Below, in pieces: positions 10,271 to 18,713 of a DNA stretch of 64,000 nt. The position numbers and the translations under genes are program-made. This DNA comes from Pseudomonadota bacterium (GTDB taxonomy: Bacteria > Pseudomonadota > Gammaproteobacteria > Steroidobacterales > Steroidobacteraceae). Position 1 is the first letter of the stretch; the number at the start of each line of letters is the position of its first letter. The stretch is from NCBI GenBank assembly GCA_023423935.1, contig JAFAEQ010000073.1, forward strand, positions 1-64,000, written 5' to 3'. The notes under the pieces are model-generated. The model was not told the origin of the DNA and did not search any database. It worked only from the letters and a program-made list of their open reading frames with translations.

Positions 10271-10666
10271 TTACTCGTCCTTGAGCTCGTCCAGCGCCGA
10301 CTTCTCGATCGCCTCTGCCATCGCGACCTTGTTGTTGCGAAGCTCGCAGACGAAATAGCGAACAGGTTCGTTATCGCTGCTTGCGCTGCCGGCAATGCTG
10401 CGGACACCTTCGTGGGAAACGTCTAGCTCGACAGAGAATCTCGCAGTGAGCATCAGCTGCTTCGCGTCGATCAGCGCTTTCTCGCACAAGAGCGCTGGGC
10501 ACTCGCGTCGTGCATCATCGGAATCGAGGGTGTCGCAACCTTTCACGACGACTGCCTTCCGCGAGCGCAGCAGCTCCGGCTTCTGCAGCGAGTCGAGCAG
10601 AGAGAACAAAGTCCACAGGCACAGGGCGGCTACAGCAGTAACGACGCCGAGACGAATCGGCAGCAT
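10271..10666 (-). CDS. Hypothetical single-pass membrane protein
   Basis: A 131-residue protein with one N-terminal membrane segment (LGVVTAVAALCLWTLF) followed by a periplasm-facing domain with four cysteines (VKGCDTL, ARRECPALLCEKA, FVCEL) that could form two disulfides. The ATG at 10666 places the membrane helix near the N-terminus, although no strong ribosome binding site is visible. It lies 67 nt downstream of the photolyase gene on the same strand and may be cotranscribed. No family was recognised. Confidence 0.6.
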   Translation of the reverse strand: MLPIRLGVVTAVAALCLWTLFSLLDSLQKPELLRSRKAVVVKGCDTLDSDDARRECPALLCEKALIDAKQLMLTARFSVELDVSHEGVRSIAGSASSDNEPVRYFVCELRNNKVAMAEAIEKSALDELKDE

Positions 10667-10733
10667 GGCAGGCTTCTGTGATGGCGACGTTGGCGAGCGT
10701 GCCTGCAAACACACTGCCGGCGCGTGACGCGGA

Positions 10734-12188
10734 TCACTGTTCGGCGCTGCGCTTCATTTGCTCGTACGCGGCGAGCGCGACCACCCGGCTCGCGCGCAGA
10801 TTGACGATCGGTCGCGGATACGTGACTCCGAGCTTTACGCCTGCCGCGTCGAGGGCCTCGGCGGGAGCAAGCCAGGGCTGATGAATCCAGCGATCCGGTA
10901 AGCGCGCAAGCTCGGGAAGCCATTGGCGCAGATACGCGCGCTGCGGATCGAACTTTTCCGCCTGGAGAACAGGATTGAAGATGCGGTAGTAGGGCGCGGC
11001 GTCCGCACCGCATCCTGCAGTCCATTGCCAGCCCAGCGTATTGTTCGCGAGGTCCGCATCGACGAGCGTGTCCCAGAACCACCTCGCACCTTCGCGCCAG
11101 TGCAGTTGCAGGTTCTTCGTGAGGAACGAGGCGGCGATCATGCGCACGCGATTGTGCATCCAGCCCGTATGCCACAGCTCGCGCATGCCGGCATCCACGA
11201 TCGGCACGCCCGTTCTGCCGCGTTGCCAGGCTTCGAGACGTGCGCGACTTCGGTTCCAGCGCCAGGCTCGAAAACGTGAGTCGAGCGGCTCGTCCGTCGT
11301 ATGCGGAAAATGAAACAGCAGATGATGCGCAAACTCCCGCCAGCCGAGCTCGCGCGCGTATGTCGCAAGCGAAGTGTGTCGGGTTGCGTCCGGCGCCTGC
11401 AGGTGCAAGGCGGCGAAGAGCTGACGAGGGCCAATTTCTCCGAAGTGCAGATGCGGTGATAGCGAGGAGGTACCTCGTTGGTCGGGACGATCGCGAGCAC
11501 TGGCATAGTCGTGAGCAATTTTCTGGAAGCGACGTAGCTGACGCAGAGCGCCTGCCTCGCCGGGCTGCCAACGCTTCGCAAGTCCGGTATCCCAGTGAAT
11601 TCTCGGGCGAAGTGCCAGCGTCTCGAGTGGAACCGATGCGGGCCAGCGCGCAGGTCCGGGAATACTTCGAGGCGCCGGCGCGGGAGATCGAAGCGACGCG
11701 AGGCGACTGACTGTTGCGCGCCAGAAGGGCGTGAAGACGCGGTAGGGTTGCTGTTGCCCGTTGCGTATCTCCCTGGGCTCTACCAGCAAAGCGGCGTTGT
11801 GGGTTCCAACCTCGATGCCGCGTTCCTGAAGGGAAGACTCGATCAGCCTGTCTCGTGCAATCGCGGCGGGTTCGTACAGGCGATTCCACACGACCAGTGT
11901 TGCGCCTGTGCTCTGGAGCAGCTCCTGCGAGACCTTCACCGGGTCGCCTTCGCGCATGATCAGACGGCTTCCACGGCTCGCCAACGCATCCGTCAACGCC
12001 GCGAGACTATGGTGTAGCCACCAGGCTGACGCAGCCCCCGGATTCCAGTCGGACTCTCTGAAATGAATGTAGAGGGGCACCACGTGCTGCGCGTTATCGA
12101 GCGCGGATCGAAGTGCAGGGTTGTCGATCAGGCGCAGATCGCGTCGTAACCACAGCAGGGCGGTTCGATGAGGTTTCATCGCGACCAT
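10734..12188 (-). CDS. phrB: Deoxyribodipyrimidine (CPD) photolyase
   Basis: A 484-residue class I cryptochrome/photolyase. The N-terminal Rossmann-like domain (ALLWLRRDLRLIDNPAL) binds the antenna chromophore. The C-terminal helical domain carries the FAD and DNA-binding signatures GTSSLSPHLHFGEI, WREFAHHLLFHFP, GVPIVDAGMRELWHTGWMHNR and NTLGWQWTAGCGADAAPYYRIFNP. The enzyme uses blue light to split cyclobutane pyrimidine dimers in DNA. The length is normal. The start may instead be the ATG at 12179; neither start has a strong ribosome binding site. Upstream lies the htpX terminator. Confidence 0.95.
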   Translation of the reverse strand: MVAMKPHRTALLWLRRDLRLIDNPALRSALDNAQHVVPLYIHFRESDWNPGAASAWWLHHSLAALTDALASRGSRLIMREGDPVKVSQELLQSTGATLVVWNRLYEPAAIARDRLIESSLQERGIEVGTHNAALLVEPREIRNGQQQPYRVFTPFWRATVSRLASLRSPAPAPRSIPGPARWPASVPLETLALRPRIHWDTGLAKRWQPGEAGALRQLRRFQKIAHDYASARDRPDQRGTSSLSPHLHFGEIGPRQLFAALHLQAPDATRHTSLATYARELGWREFAHHLLFHFPHTTDEPLDSRFRAWRWNRSRARLEAWQRGRTGVPIVDAGMRELWHTGWMHNRVRMIAASFLTKNLQLHWREGARWFWDTLVDADLANNTLGWQWTAGCGADAAPYYRIFNPVLQAEKFDPQRAYLRQWLPELARLPDRWIHQPWLAPAEALDAAGVKLGVTYPRPIVNLRASRVVALAAYEQMKRSAEQ

Positions 12189-12194
12189 CGTACA

Positions 12195-12230
12195 TAAAAA
12201 AGCCCGGCTTCCTTGCGGAAGCCGGGCTGC
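12195..12230 (-). terminator. Intrinsic terminator after htpX
   Basis: A 12 bp perfect stem (AGCCCGGCTTCC / GGAAGCCGGGCT) with a 4 nt loop. Read on the minus strand it is followed by a run of six T, 24 nt after the htpX stop codon. It separates htpX from the photolyase gene. Confidence 0.9.
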
Positions 12231-12251
12231 GTGCGATAGCCCTGATGCCGA

Positions 12252-13133
12252 TTAAGCAGCGTTGCGCAGAGCGGCAATGCGCTCCTCGAGCGGTGGGTGA
12301 GTCATGAACAGCCTCTTCAGACCCTGGCCGAGCGTGCCGTTGATGCCGAAAGCTGCCATCTGATCCGGCAGAGGTTCCGAATGCCCACGGCGCAAGCGCT
12401 CCAAGGCTCCGATCATCGAGTCGCGACCGGCGAGTTTCGCGCCGCCCGCATCCGCGCGGAACTCGCGATAGCGCGAGAACCACATGACGATCATGCTGGC
12501 CAGAATTCCGAGCACCAGCTGCGCGATGATCACCGTGATCATGAAGGCCGGGCCGTGACCGCGTTCGGTCTTGAAGACCACTCGGTCGATCGTGTAGCCG
12601 ATGACACGCGACAGGAAAATGACGAAGGTGTTCACCACGCCCTGAATCAGCGTGAGCGTCACCATATCGCCGTTCGCGACATGGCTGACCTCGTGAGCGA
12701 GCACCGCTTCGGCCTCACGCCGCGACATGCCGCGCAACAGGCCCGAGCTGACCGCGACGAGCGCCGCGTTACGACGTGCGCCGGTGGCGAAGGCGTTCAT
12801 CTCGGCAGCATCGAAGATGCCCACTTCGGGCATGCCGATACCGGCCTCCTGTGCCTGGCGACGCACGGTTTCGATGAGCCATTGCTCATCTGCCGTGCGC
12901 GGTTGTTCGATGACCCGCACGCCCATTGCGCGCTTGGCTGTCCACTTGGAGATGGCGAGCGAGAACAGCGAGCCGGTGAAGCCAAGGACGGCGGAGAAGA
13001 TCAGCAGGTTGTTGAGGTCCAGCCCGGTGCCTTGCGCATCCAGAATCCGGTCAACGCCGAGCAGTCGTAGCGTGACGCTCAGCACCAGCAGGACGGCGAC
13101 GTTGGTCGCGACGAACAGGAGAATGCGTTTCAT
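12252..13133 (-). CDS. htpX: Protease HtpX
   Basis: A 293-residue M48B membrane zinc metalloprotease. Two N-terminal transmembrane helices precede the catalytic motif VLAHEVSHVANGD (HExxH). Two more helices follow, then the third zinc ligand region (SRYREFRADAGGAKLAG). The C-terminal MTHPPLEERIAAL is diagnostic of HtpX. The enzyme degrades misfolded inner-membrane proteins during envelope or heat stress. Length matches E. coli HtpX. It is transcribed alone and ends at a strong terminator. The upstream region was not seen to hold a clear sigma-32 promoter. Confidence 0.96.
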   Translation of the reverse strand: MKRILLFVATNVAVLLVLSVTLRLLGVDRILDAQGTGLDLNNLLIFSAVLGFTGSLFSLAISKWTAKRAMGVRVIEQPRTADEQWLIETVRRQAQEAGIGMPEVGIFDAAEMNAFATGARRNAALVAVSSGLLRGMSRREAEAVLAHEVSHVANGDMVTLTLIQGVVNTFVIFLSRVIGYTIDRVVFKTERGHGPAFMITVIIAQLVLGILASMIVMWFSRYREFRADAGGAKLAGRDSMIGALERLRRGHSEPLPDQMAAFGINGTLGQGLKRLFMTHPPLEERIAALRNAA

Positions 13134-13344
13134 GTCAGCCTAGATCGGTAGCCAGGGAGCACCGCTTGAATGCGGCACCGCTTAGATGCGGTTCATTCGC
13201 AATGGTTTCAAGCTCGGCGAGGGCTGCCGACGGGCTGCCAGTGAATTGATTGTTCTCGGGATTTGAGTGCTGACTGCGGCCGGGTGGAAGCTGCGGCAGT
13301 CGCTGGCGGGAGCCCTGCTGGAGTCCCGCCGCGGAATATTGGAA

Positions 13345-13695
13345 TCAGTTGTCGTCGCGATCGCTGTAGTCGTCGTCGAGGTCTTCGTCCTCGTCGTCGT
13401 CCCAGTCGTCATCCTCGTCTTCGTCGTCCTCGTCCCAGTCCTCATCTTCCTCTTCGACGTCTTCCTCTTCCTCATCGTCGTCGCCGGACTCGTCGCTCAC
13501 CCAGCCTTCGGGCTCGGTGGTGCGCTCGAGGTCGAGCTCGTGCCACGTGTCCAGATCGATCTCCTCGATGTCGCCGTTCTCGTATTGGATCTCGATGATC
13601 TCCTCATCCGGATCGACGGACACCACCTGGAAGATTTCGTTTTCTTCCAGATCTTCAAACCACTGCCCTTTGACCGGGTCGTAGTCTCTACCCAC
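13345..13695 (-). CDS. DUF6763-like acidic protein with poly-Asp/Glu tail
   Basis: A 116-residue cytoplasmic protein. The first 65 residues (GRDYDPVKGQWFEDLE, IEIQYENGDIEEIDLDTWHEL) form a small beta domain resembling a conserved gammaproteobacterial family of unknown function (DUF6763-like). From about residue 72 it runs into about 45 residues made almost entirely of Asp and Glu with a few Trp. The GTG start at 13695 has GAGGTG just upstream and begins at the conserved domain; earlier in-frame starts add unrelated low-quality sequence. The tail is encoded by near-repetitive GA-rich DNA. Confidence 0.75.
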   Translation of the reverse strand: MGRDYDPVKGQWFEDLEENEIFQVVSVDPDEEIIEIQYENGDIEEIDLDTWHELDLERTTEPEGWVSDESGDDDEEEEDVEEEDEDWDEDDEDEDDDWDDDEDEDLDDDYSDRDDN

Positions 13696-14051
13696 GTGAC
13701 ACCTCAGACGGAAAAGAAACGCGATGAACGGCGCCAGAAACCGCAGGCGGACCGGCCGCGGAATATTAGGGGGTCGGACCGGCGGCAGGCAACTGAACCA
13801 AGGACGATTCGAGCGGGGTGCCTCGTGCATGCCACGTGCCGCCGATGCGGAAAGATCGGCAGGCGGAATTTCGATCCGCAACGCAACGATGCCGCCTCGA
13901 GTGCACAGTGCTGCTCTGTGAAGGAGTTCTTTGACAGCTGATAGACTGCCGCACCCTCGCGACCCGGCGCGTTCGGGTCCATGATTTTGAACTGCTCCTG
14001 CCTATCCAGAACGATGAGTGACTCCCTTCCGACCTTGATCGGCTGCACGCA

Positions 14052-15197
14052 ATGAACATGCACAGCGCCGCCGTATCGCCCCTTATTTCCGCTCGCCGCG
14101 TGGTCATCAAAGTCGGCTCCGCGCTCCTCGTGGATTCGCAGACCGGCCAACTCAACCGCGCCTGGCTGGAAACGCTGGCGAGTGATGTCCATGCATTGCG
14201 TATGCGCGGTCAGGACGTGCTGCTCGTCTCCTCGGGCGCGATCGCGCTGGGGCGCAGGCAGCTGGGTCTGGAGCCCGGCAAACTCAAGCTCGAAGAAAGC
14301 CAGGCGGCTGCCGCCGTGGGCCAGATCCGCCTGGCGCACGCATGGAAGGACGTGCTGGAACGACATGGGCACACAGTGGCGCAGATCCTTTTGACGTTCG
14401 GCGATACCGAAGAGCGGCGTCGCTATCTCAATGCCCGCAGTACGCTCGGCACGTTGCTGCGCCTGGGCGCCATCGCGGTCATCAACGAAAACGATACCGT
14501 GGCGACTTCCGAGATCCGCTATGGCGACAATGATCGGCTGGCGGCGCGCGTCGCGCAGATGATGAGTGCGGATTGCCTGGTGCTGTTGTCCGACGTGGAT
14601 GGGTTGTACACGGCGGATCCCACGCGCGATCCGAACGCGCAGTTCATTCCCGAAATCCGTCGCATCACCCCGGAGATCGAACGGATGGCCGGGGGTGCAA
14701 GCTCTGCGGTGGGCTCCGGAGGGATGGCAACCAAAGTGGCTGCCGCCAAGATTGCCGTCACGGCCGGCTGTCATATGTGTGTGGCTGCGGGACGCGAGAT
14801 GCACGCGCTGCGCCGGATCGAGGAGGGCGCGCGCTGCAGCTGGTTCTATCCCAGTGCGACACCGGCTACGGTGCGCAAGCAATGGATTGCGGGAACGCTC
14901 AAGCCCGCCGGTGAGGTCTATGTGGATGCGGGTGCGGCGCAGGCTTTGCGAAGCGGCAAGAGCCTGCTTCCAGCGGGCGTTACCCGGGTGCTCGGCAGTT
15001 TCGAACGAGGTGATGCGCTGGTCGTTCGCAATGCAGAGGGGCTCGAAATCGCCCGCGGGTTGTCGGCATATTCAAGCGTCGACATGCAGCGGCTGCAGGG
15101 CCGCAAGTCCGCAGAGATCGAAACGCTTCTGGGCTTTCGAGGTCGCGATGAAGTGATTCACCGCGACGATCTGGTGATTACTGTCGAAGCCGAATAA
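14052..15197 (+). CDS. proB: Glutamate 5-kinase
   Basis: A 381-residue protein catalysing ATP-dependent phosphorylation of glutamate, the first step of proline synthesis. The amino-acid-kinase domain (residues about 15-270) shows VVIKVGSALLVD, LVSSGAIALG, VINENDTVAT, GDNDRLAARVAQM and GGMATKVAAAKIA. A C-terminal PUA domain (about 285-370) is present, as in E. coli ProB. Its partner gene proA lies 2.2 kb downstream on the same strand, with three genes on the opposite strand in between, so the two are not a simple operon here. Proline feedback inhibition is expected from the family. Confidence 0.96.
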   Translation: MNMHSAAVSPLISARRVVIKVGSALLVDSQTGQLNRAWLETLASDVHALRMRGQDVLLVSSGAIALGRRQLGLEPGKLKLEESQAAAAVGQIRLAHAWKDVLERHGHTVAQILLTFGDTEERRRYLNARSTLGTLLRLGAIAVINENDTVATSEIRYGDNDRLAARVAQMMSADCLVLLSDVDGLYTADPTRDPNAQFIPEIRRITPEIERMAGGASSAVGSGGMATKVAAAKIAVTAGCHMCVAAGREMHALRRIEEGARCSWFYPSATPATVRKQWIAGTLKPAGEVYVDAGAAQALRSGKSLLPAGVTRVLGSFERGDALVVRNAEGLEIARGLSAYSSVDMQRLQGRKSAEIETLLGFRGRDEVIHRDDLVITVEAE

Positions 15198-15202
15198 AAC
15201 GC

Positions 15203-15424
15203 TCAGCGCCGATTCGCAGGGATGTCGAAGTAGCGGCTCGCCGGTGGATCGCTTGCCGGAAACGTGTCGTTGATCGATTCGTCGACCGCGGGTTCTCGCA
15301 ATGCCGTCGGGCGCTTCATGCGCCAGCGCGATCCGATCCCGCGCAACGCCGGCATCATGATTAGACCGAGCGCACCCAGCAGGGCGACTTTTTCCACCAA
15401 ATCCAAAGCAGACGATCTGCGCAT
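15203..15424 (-). CDS. Small membrane protein with FPASDPP motif
   Basis: A 73-residue protein. A hydrophobic segment (VALLGALGLIMMPAL) near the N-terminus is followed by VDESINDTFPASDPPASRY, a short motif (DE-x-x-x-x-TFPASDPP) found in many proteobacterial proteins of unknown function. GAGGAG lies just upstream of the ATG, supporting real translation. It converges with proB, 5 nt from its stop codon. No role can be assigned. Confidence 0.7.
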   Translation of the reverse strand: MRRSSALDLVEKVALLGALGLIMMPALRGIGSRWRMKRPTALREPAVDESINDTFPASDPPASRYFDIPANRR

Positions 15425-15517
15425 ACGCTCCTCATCGGACTTGCTGTGTTCAGATCAATCAATGAACTGACGTGGACAGAGTTCCGGATACCCCCGCCGA
15501 GCTCGAACGGCGTGCCC

Positions 15518-16300
15518 TTACAGCCTGGGCGGCACAATCGGATGTGAGCTCGACAATCCTCCGTCGACTGCAAACGCCTGCCCGGTGATATAGGCCGCGT
15601 CATCGGAGGCGAGGAATAACACCATCGAGGCGATCTCTTCCGGCAGTCCGCTGCGGCGAAGCGCATTGAGTTGCCCGATGCGATTCTCGGTGCCGCGCGC
15701 GCGTGCGTGCTCGAAGATCGGCCGCGTCATGCCCGTCTCGATCAGCCCGGGACAGACGGCGTTGATTCGCACGCCGGTACCGCTCAGCTGCCAGGCGGTC
15801 GTCTGCACCAGACTGATGATGCCGGCCTTGCTGGCGCTGTACGGTGACCCGCCGGCGCCCGCTCGCAGGCCCGCGACGGATGCAGTGCAGATGATCGATC
15901 CGCTCTGACGCGACGTCATCACACGAGCAGCGTGCTTGACCATCAGGAACGTGCCGATCAAATTGATCCTGAGCACCTCCAGCCAATGCTCCGCTGTCTG
16001 TTCCTGCAGCGGGACGAGACCTCCGCTGATGCCGGCGTTCGCAAAGCACACGTCTAGCTGACCGAAGTGCTCCATCGCTTTCGCCACGGCGGCTTCCACG
16101 TTGCGCTCATCGGCGCAGTCATGCATCAGAGCGAGTCCCTGGCCGCCGTCCTTGTGCAACTGCGCCAGCGTCGCTTCGACATCGCTCGAGCGATCGACCG
16201 CGATGACGTTTGCCCCCTCCGCCGCGAACCTGAGTGCAGCCGCCCGGCCGATGCCGCTGGCAGCGCCAGTGATCAGTGCCGTCTTACCTGCGAAGCGCAT
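15518..16300 (-). CDS. SDR family oxidoreductase
   Basis: A 260-residue classical short-chain dehydrogenase. The NAD(P)-binding motif TGAASGIG (residues 11-18) is followed by an acidic residue (AVDRSS), which favours NAD. NAGISG, the catalytic Ser region and YSASKAG give the Tyr-x-x-x-Lys pair, and the C-terminus ends with ITGQAFAVDGG. Substrates of the family are alcohols, ketones or sterols. It lies 36 nt downstream of an alpha/beta hydrolase on the same strand, so the two probably form an operon for ester hydrolysis and alcohol oxidation; the substrate is not known. Confidence 0.9.
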   Translation of the reverse strand: MRFAGKTALITGAASGIGRAAALRFAAEGANVIAVDRSSDVEATLAQLHKDGGQGLALMHDCADERNVEAAVAKAMEHFGQLDVCFANAGISGGLVPLQEQTAEHWLEVLRINLIGTFLMVKHAARVMTSRQSGSIICTASVAGLRAGAGGSPYSASKAGIISLVQTTAWQLSGTGVRINAVCPGLIETGMTRPIFEHARARGTENRIGQLNALRRSGLPEEIASMVLFLASDDAAYITGQAFAVDGGLSSSHPIVPPRL

Positions 16301-16336
16301 GGCGAGCTCCTGTGCCTGCGACGTGCGATGAAACGA

Positions 16337-17293
16337 TTACGCAGCGAGCGATCCGCGCCGCGCGATGCCGACGATGCCTTCCACGATCGCGTCATGGAAC
16401 ATGGGCGGCAGATCGTGACCCATGCCGGGGATGATGAGCAGCTCCGCTCCCGGAATATTGGCAGCCGTGTCCTTGCCGCAGGCCAGCGGAATCAGCGGGT
16501 CGTCCGCACCGTGAATGACGAGCGTCGGCGCCTTGATTCGACGCAGACTTGCGCGTCGATCGCCGCTTGCGATCACTGCCGCCATCTGGCGTGCGAAGCC
16601 GGCGGGCGAATAGCTGCGATTCACTTCCGTGATCAGCCGTTCGCGCGCACGGGGTTCATCGAACTCCGCCGCGGGGCTGCCGAGCACGCGCATCGCCGTC
16701 AGGCCATGCTGCACGTAGGCTTCGAGATAGTTCGGATGCGGTGCGCGGGTCATCAAGATCGCCGAGGCGGCTGGACTCGGTGGCGGCAGCGCGAGATTGC
16801 CGCTCGTCGACATGATCGAGGTCAGCGAGATCACGCGCTGCGGTTCATCGCTTGCGATCATCTGCGCGATGATGCCGCCCATCGACGTGCCGACCAGATG
16901 CGCGCGTTCGATGCCGAGCGCATCCATGAGTCCCATCGTGTCGTCCCCCATGTCTCTGAGCGTATATGGCACGTTCATCGGCAGCCCGGCCATGCGCTGC
17001 GCCATCAGTGTGGTCAGCGACGGAACGGGCAGGTGATCGAGCTTGGTCGAAAGCCCGATGTCGCGATTGTCGAAGCGGATGATCCTGAAACCCTGGTCGA
17101 CCAGCTTCTGGCAAAACGTGATGGGCCAGCGCACGAGCTGCGCGCCGAGCCCCATGATGAGAATGATGGCGGGGTCGGCGGGGGACCCCAGCGATTCGTA
17201 TTCGAGCGTAAGACCGTTGGCGTTGACCTGGGGCACTAGATCGATCCGGCATGACGGGCAGTCAGTGTGCGAAAGCAGCGCCATGTGCTGCAA
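16337..17293 (-). CDS. Alpha/beta fold hydrolase
   Basis: A 318-residue hydrolase with a full catalytic triad: nucleophile Ser in GTSMGG, Asp in HGADDPL and His in GMGHDLP. MGLGAQLVRW and RFDNRDIGLST resemble esterases and epoxide- or polyketide-type hydrolases of this fold. The frame opens at 17293, but a shorter start near VPQVNANGLTLEY, where family similarity begins, is possible. It probably forms a two-gene operon with the downstream SDR. Both sit between proB and proA in opposite orientation. Confidence 0.88.
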   Translation of the reverse strand: MQHMALLSHTDCPSCRIDLVPQVNANGLTLEYESLGSPADPAIILIMGLGAQLVRWPITFCQKLVDQGFRIIRFDNRDIGLSTKLDHLPVPSLTTLMAQRMAGLPMNVPYTLRDMGDDTMGLMDALGIERAHLVGTSMGGIIAQMIASDEPQRVISLTSIMSTSGNLALPPPSPAASAILMTRAPHPNYLEAYVQHGLTAMRVLGSPAAEFDEPRARERLITEVNRSYSPAGFARQMAAVIASGDRRASLRRIKAPTLVIHGADDPLIPLACGKDTAANIPGAELLIIPGMGHDLPPMFHDAIVEGIVGIARRGSLAA

Positions 17294-17351
17294 CCCTACG
17301 AGGGGGATTTTGTGATTCTGCGCGGCGGGAGAATGCAGCTAGAATCATCCG

Positions 17352-18635
17352 ATGAACGCCGTCAGCCCTCCGATCGACCACATCGCCGCAATCATGGAGC
17401 CCATGGGCCGTGCTGCAGTCGATGCAGCCCGTGAGCTTGCCCAAGCCGATACCGCGAAGCGGAACGCTGCGCTGCGCGCCGCGGCCGCGGCAATTCGAGA
17501 GCATCGTGCGGCGATCCTCGAGGCGAACAGACGCGATGCCGAGCAGGCGCGCGCGGCGGGTCTTTCGGGCGCACTGATGGATCGATTGCTCCTCGACGAC
17601 AAGCGCATCGAGGCGATGGCCAAGGGGATCGAAGAGATCGTGCAACTCGCAGATCCGCTGGGCACGGTGATCGCCGAATGGACGCGTCCGAACGGTCTTC
17701 GCATCCAGCGCGTACGCGTGCCGCTCGGCGTCATCGGCATCATCTACGAGAGCCGCCCCAATGTGACGGCCGATGCAGGAGCGCTGTGCCTCAAGTCGGG
17801 TAACGCCGTGATTCTGCGCGGCGGCTCCGAGTGTGCTCAGTCCAATCGCGCGATCCACGAGTGTCTGAAACAAGGTCTGCGCACCGCCGGCTTGCCCGAG
17901 GCGGCGATCCAACTCGTACCGGTGACCGATCGTGCGGCCGTCGGCTACCTGCTTTCGTCCATGACCGACTACATCGATGTCATCGTGCCGCGCGGAGGCA
18001 AGGGTCTGGTTGCACGAGTGCAGCAGGAAGCGCGGGTGCCTGTGATAGGCCATCTCGAGGGCGTCTGTCATGTCTATGTCGATCGCGACGCGGATCTCGC
18101 GATGGCGCGCGATGTCGTGATCAACGCGAAGCTCAGGCGCACCGGAATCTGCGGATCCGCAGAGACGTTGCTGGTGGATCGCGCCGCGGTGGGCACTCAT
18201 TTGCAGCCGCTCGTGAAGGCATTGCTCGATGCAGGGTGTGAAGTCCGCGGCGACGACACGGTTCGCAGCGTCGATGAGCGCGTCAAGACTGCCACCGAGG
18301 AAGACTGGTACGCCGAGTACCTCGACGCGATCATTGCGGCCAAAGTCGTGGATGGCGTGGATGCGGCGATCGAACACATCGGCACCTACGGATCCGCGCA
18401 CACCGATTCGATCGTCACTGCCAACGCCGATACGGCCGAGCGGTTCCTCGCAGGCGTCGATAGCGCGATCGTGTTACACAATGCCTCAACCCAGTTCGCC
18501 GACGGCGGCGAGTTCGGCATGGGCGCGGAAATCGGTATCTCCACCGACAAGTTCCATGCGCGCGGCCCCGTAGGTGTCGAACAGCTTACGAGCTACAAGT
18601 ACGTGGTGAGAGGATCGGGCCAGACACGCCCGTGA
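17352..18635 (+). CDS. proA: Gamma-glutamyl phosphate reductase
   Basis: A 427-residue NADPH-dependent enzyme that reduces gamma-glutamyl phosphate to glutamate-5-semialdehyde, the second step of proline synthesis. GVIGIIYESRPNVTADAG, SGNAVILRGGSE, VPRGGKGLV, the catalytic Cys in NAKLRRTGICGSAETLLVD, and GAEIGISTDKFHARGPVG are diagnostic of ProA. The length is normal. It is divergent from the hydrolase/SDR pair and is followed closely by an OmpA-family gene on the same strand. Confidence 0.96.
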   Translation: MNAVSPPIDHIAAIMEPMGRAAVDAARELAQADTAKRNAALRAAAAAIREHRAAILEANRRDAEQARAAGLSGALMDRLLLDDKRIEAMAKGIEEIVQLADPLGTVIAEWTRPNGLRIQRVRVPLGVIGIIYESRPNVTADAGALCLKSGNAVILRGGSECAQSNRAIHECLKQGLRTAGLPEAAIQLVPVTDRAAVGYLLSSMTDYIDVIVPRGGKGLVARVQQEARVPVIGHLEGVCHVYVDRDADLAMARDVVINAKLRRTGICGSAETLLVDRAAVGTHLQPLVKALLDAGCEVRGDDTVRSVDERVKTATEEDWYAEYLDAIIAAKVVDGVDAAIEHIGTYGSAHTDSIVTANADTAERFLAGVDSAIVLHNASTQFADGGEFGMGAEIGISTDKFHARGPVGVEQLTSYKYVVRGSGQTRP

Positions 18636-18713
18636 GTTTCGTGACTGGGATCTGACTAAACGGCGGAAGCCAGTCGCTATACTCGCGCTGCTTCTGCAGC
18701 CGGGCTCACCGCG

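Noticed and set aside
13704..14882. Minus-strand open frame of 392 codons opposite proB
   Set aside because: Composition is typical of an antisense frame to a high-GC gene, and proB is certain on the plus strand.
18652..18683. Sigma-70 promoter (CTGACT ... TATACT) before the OmpA-like gene
   Set aside because: The -10 like TATACT at 18678 is good, but the only -35 candidate leaves a spacer of about 20 nt, so the call is too weak.
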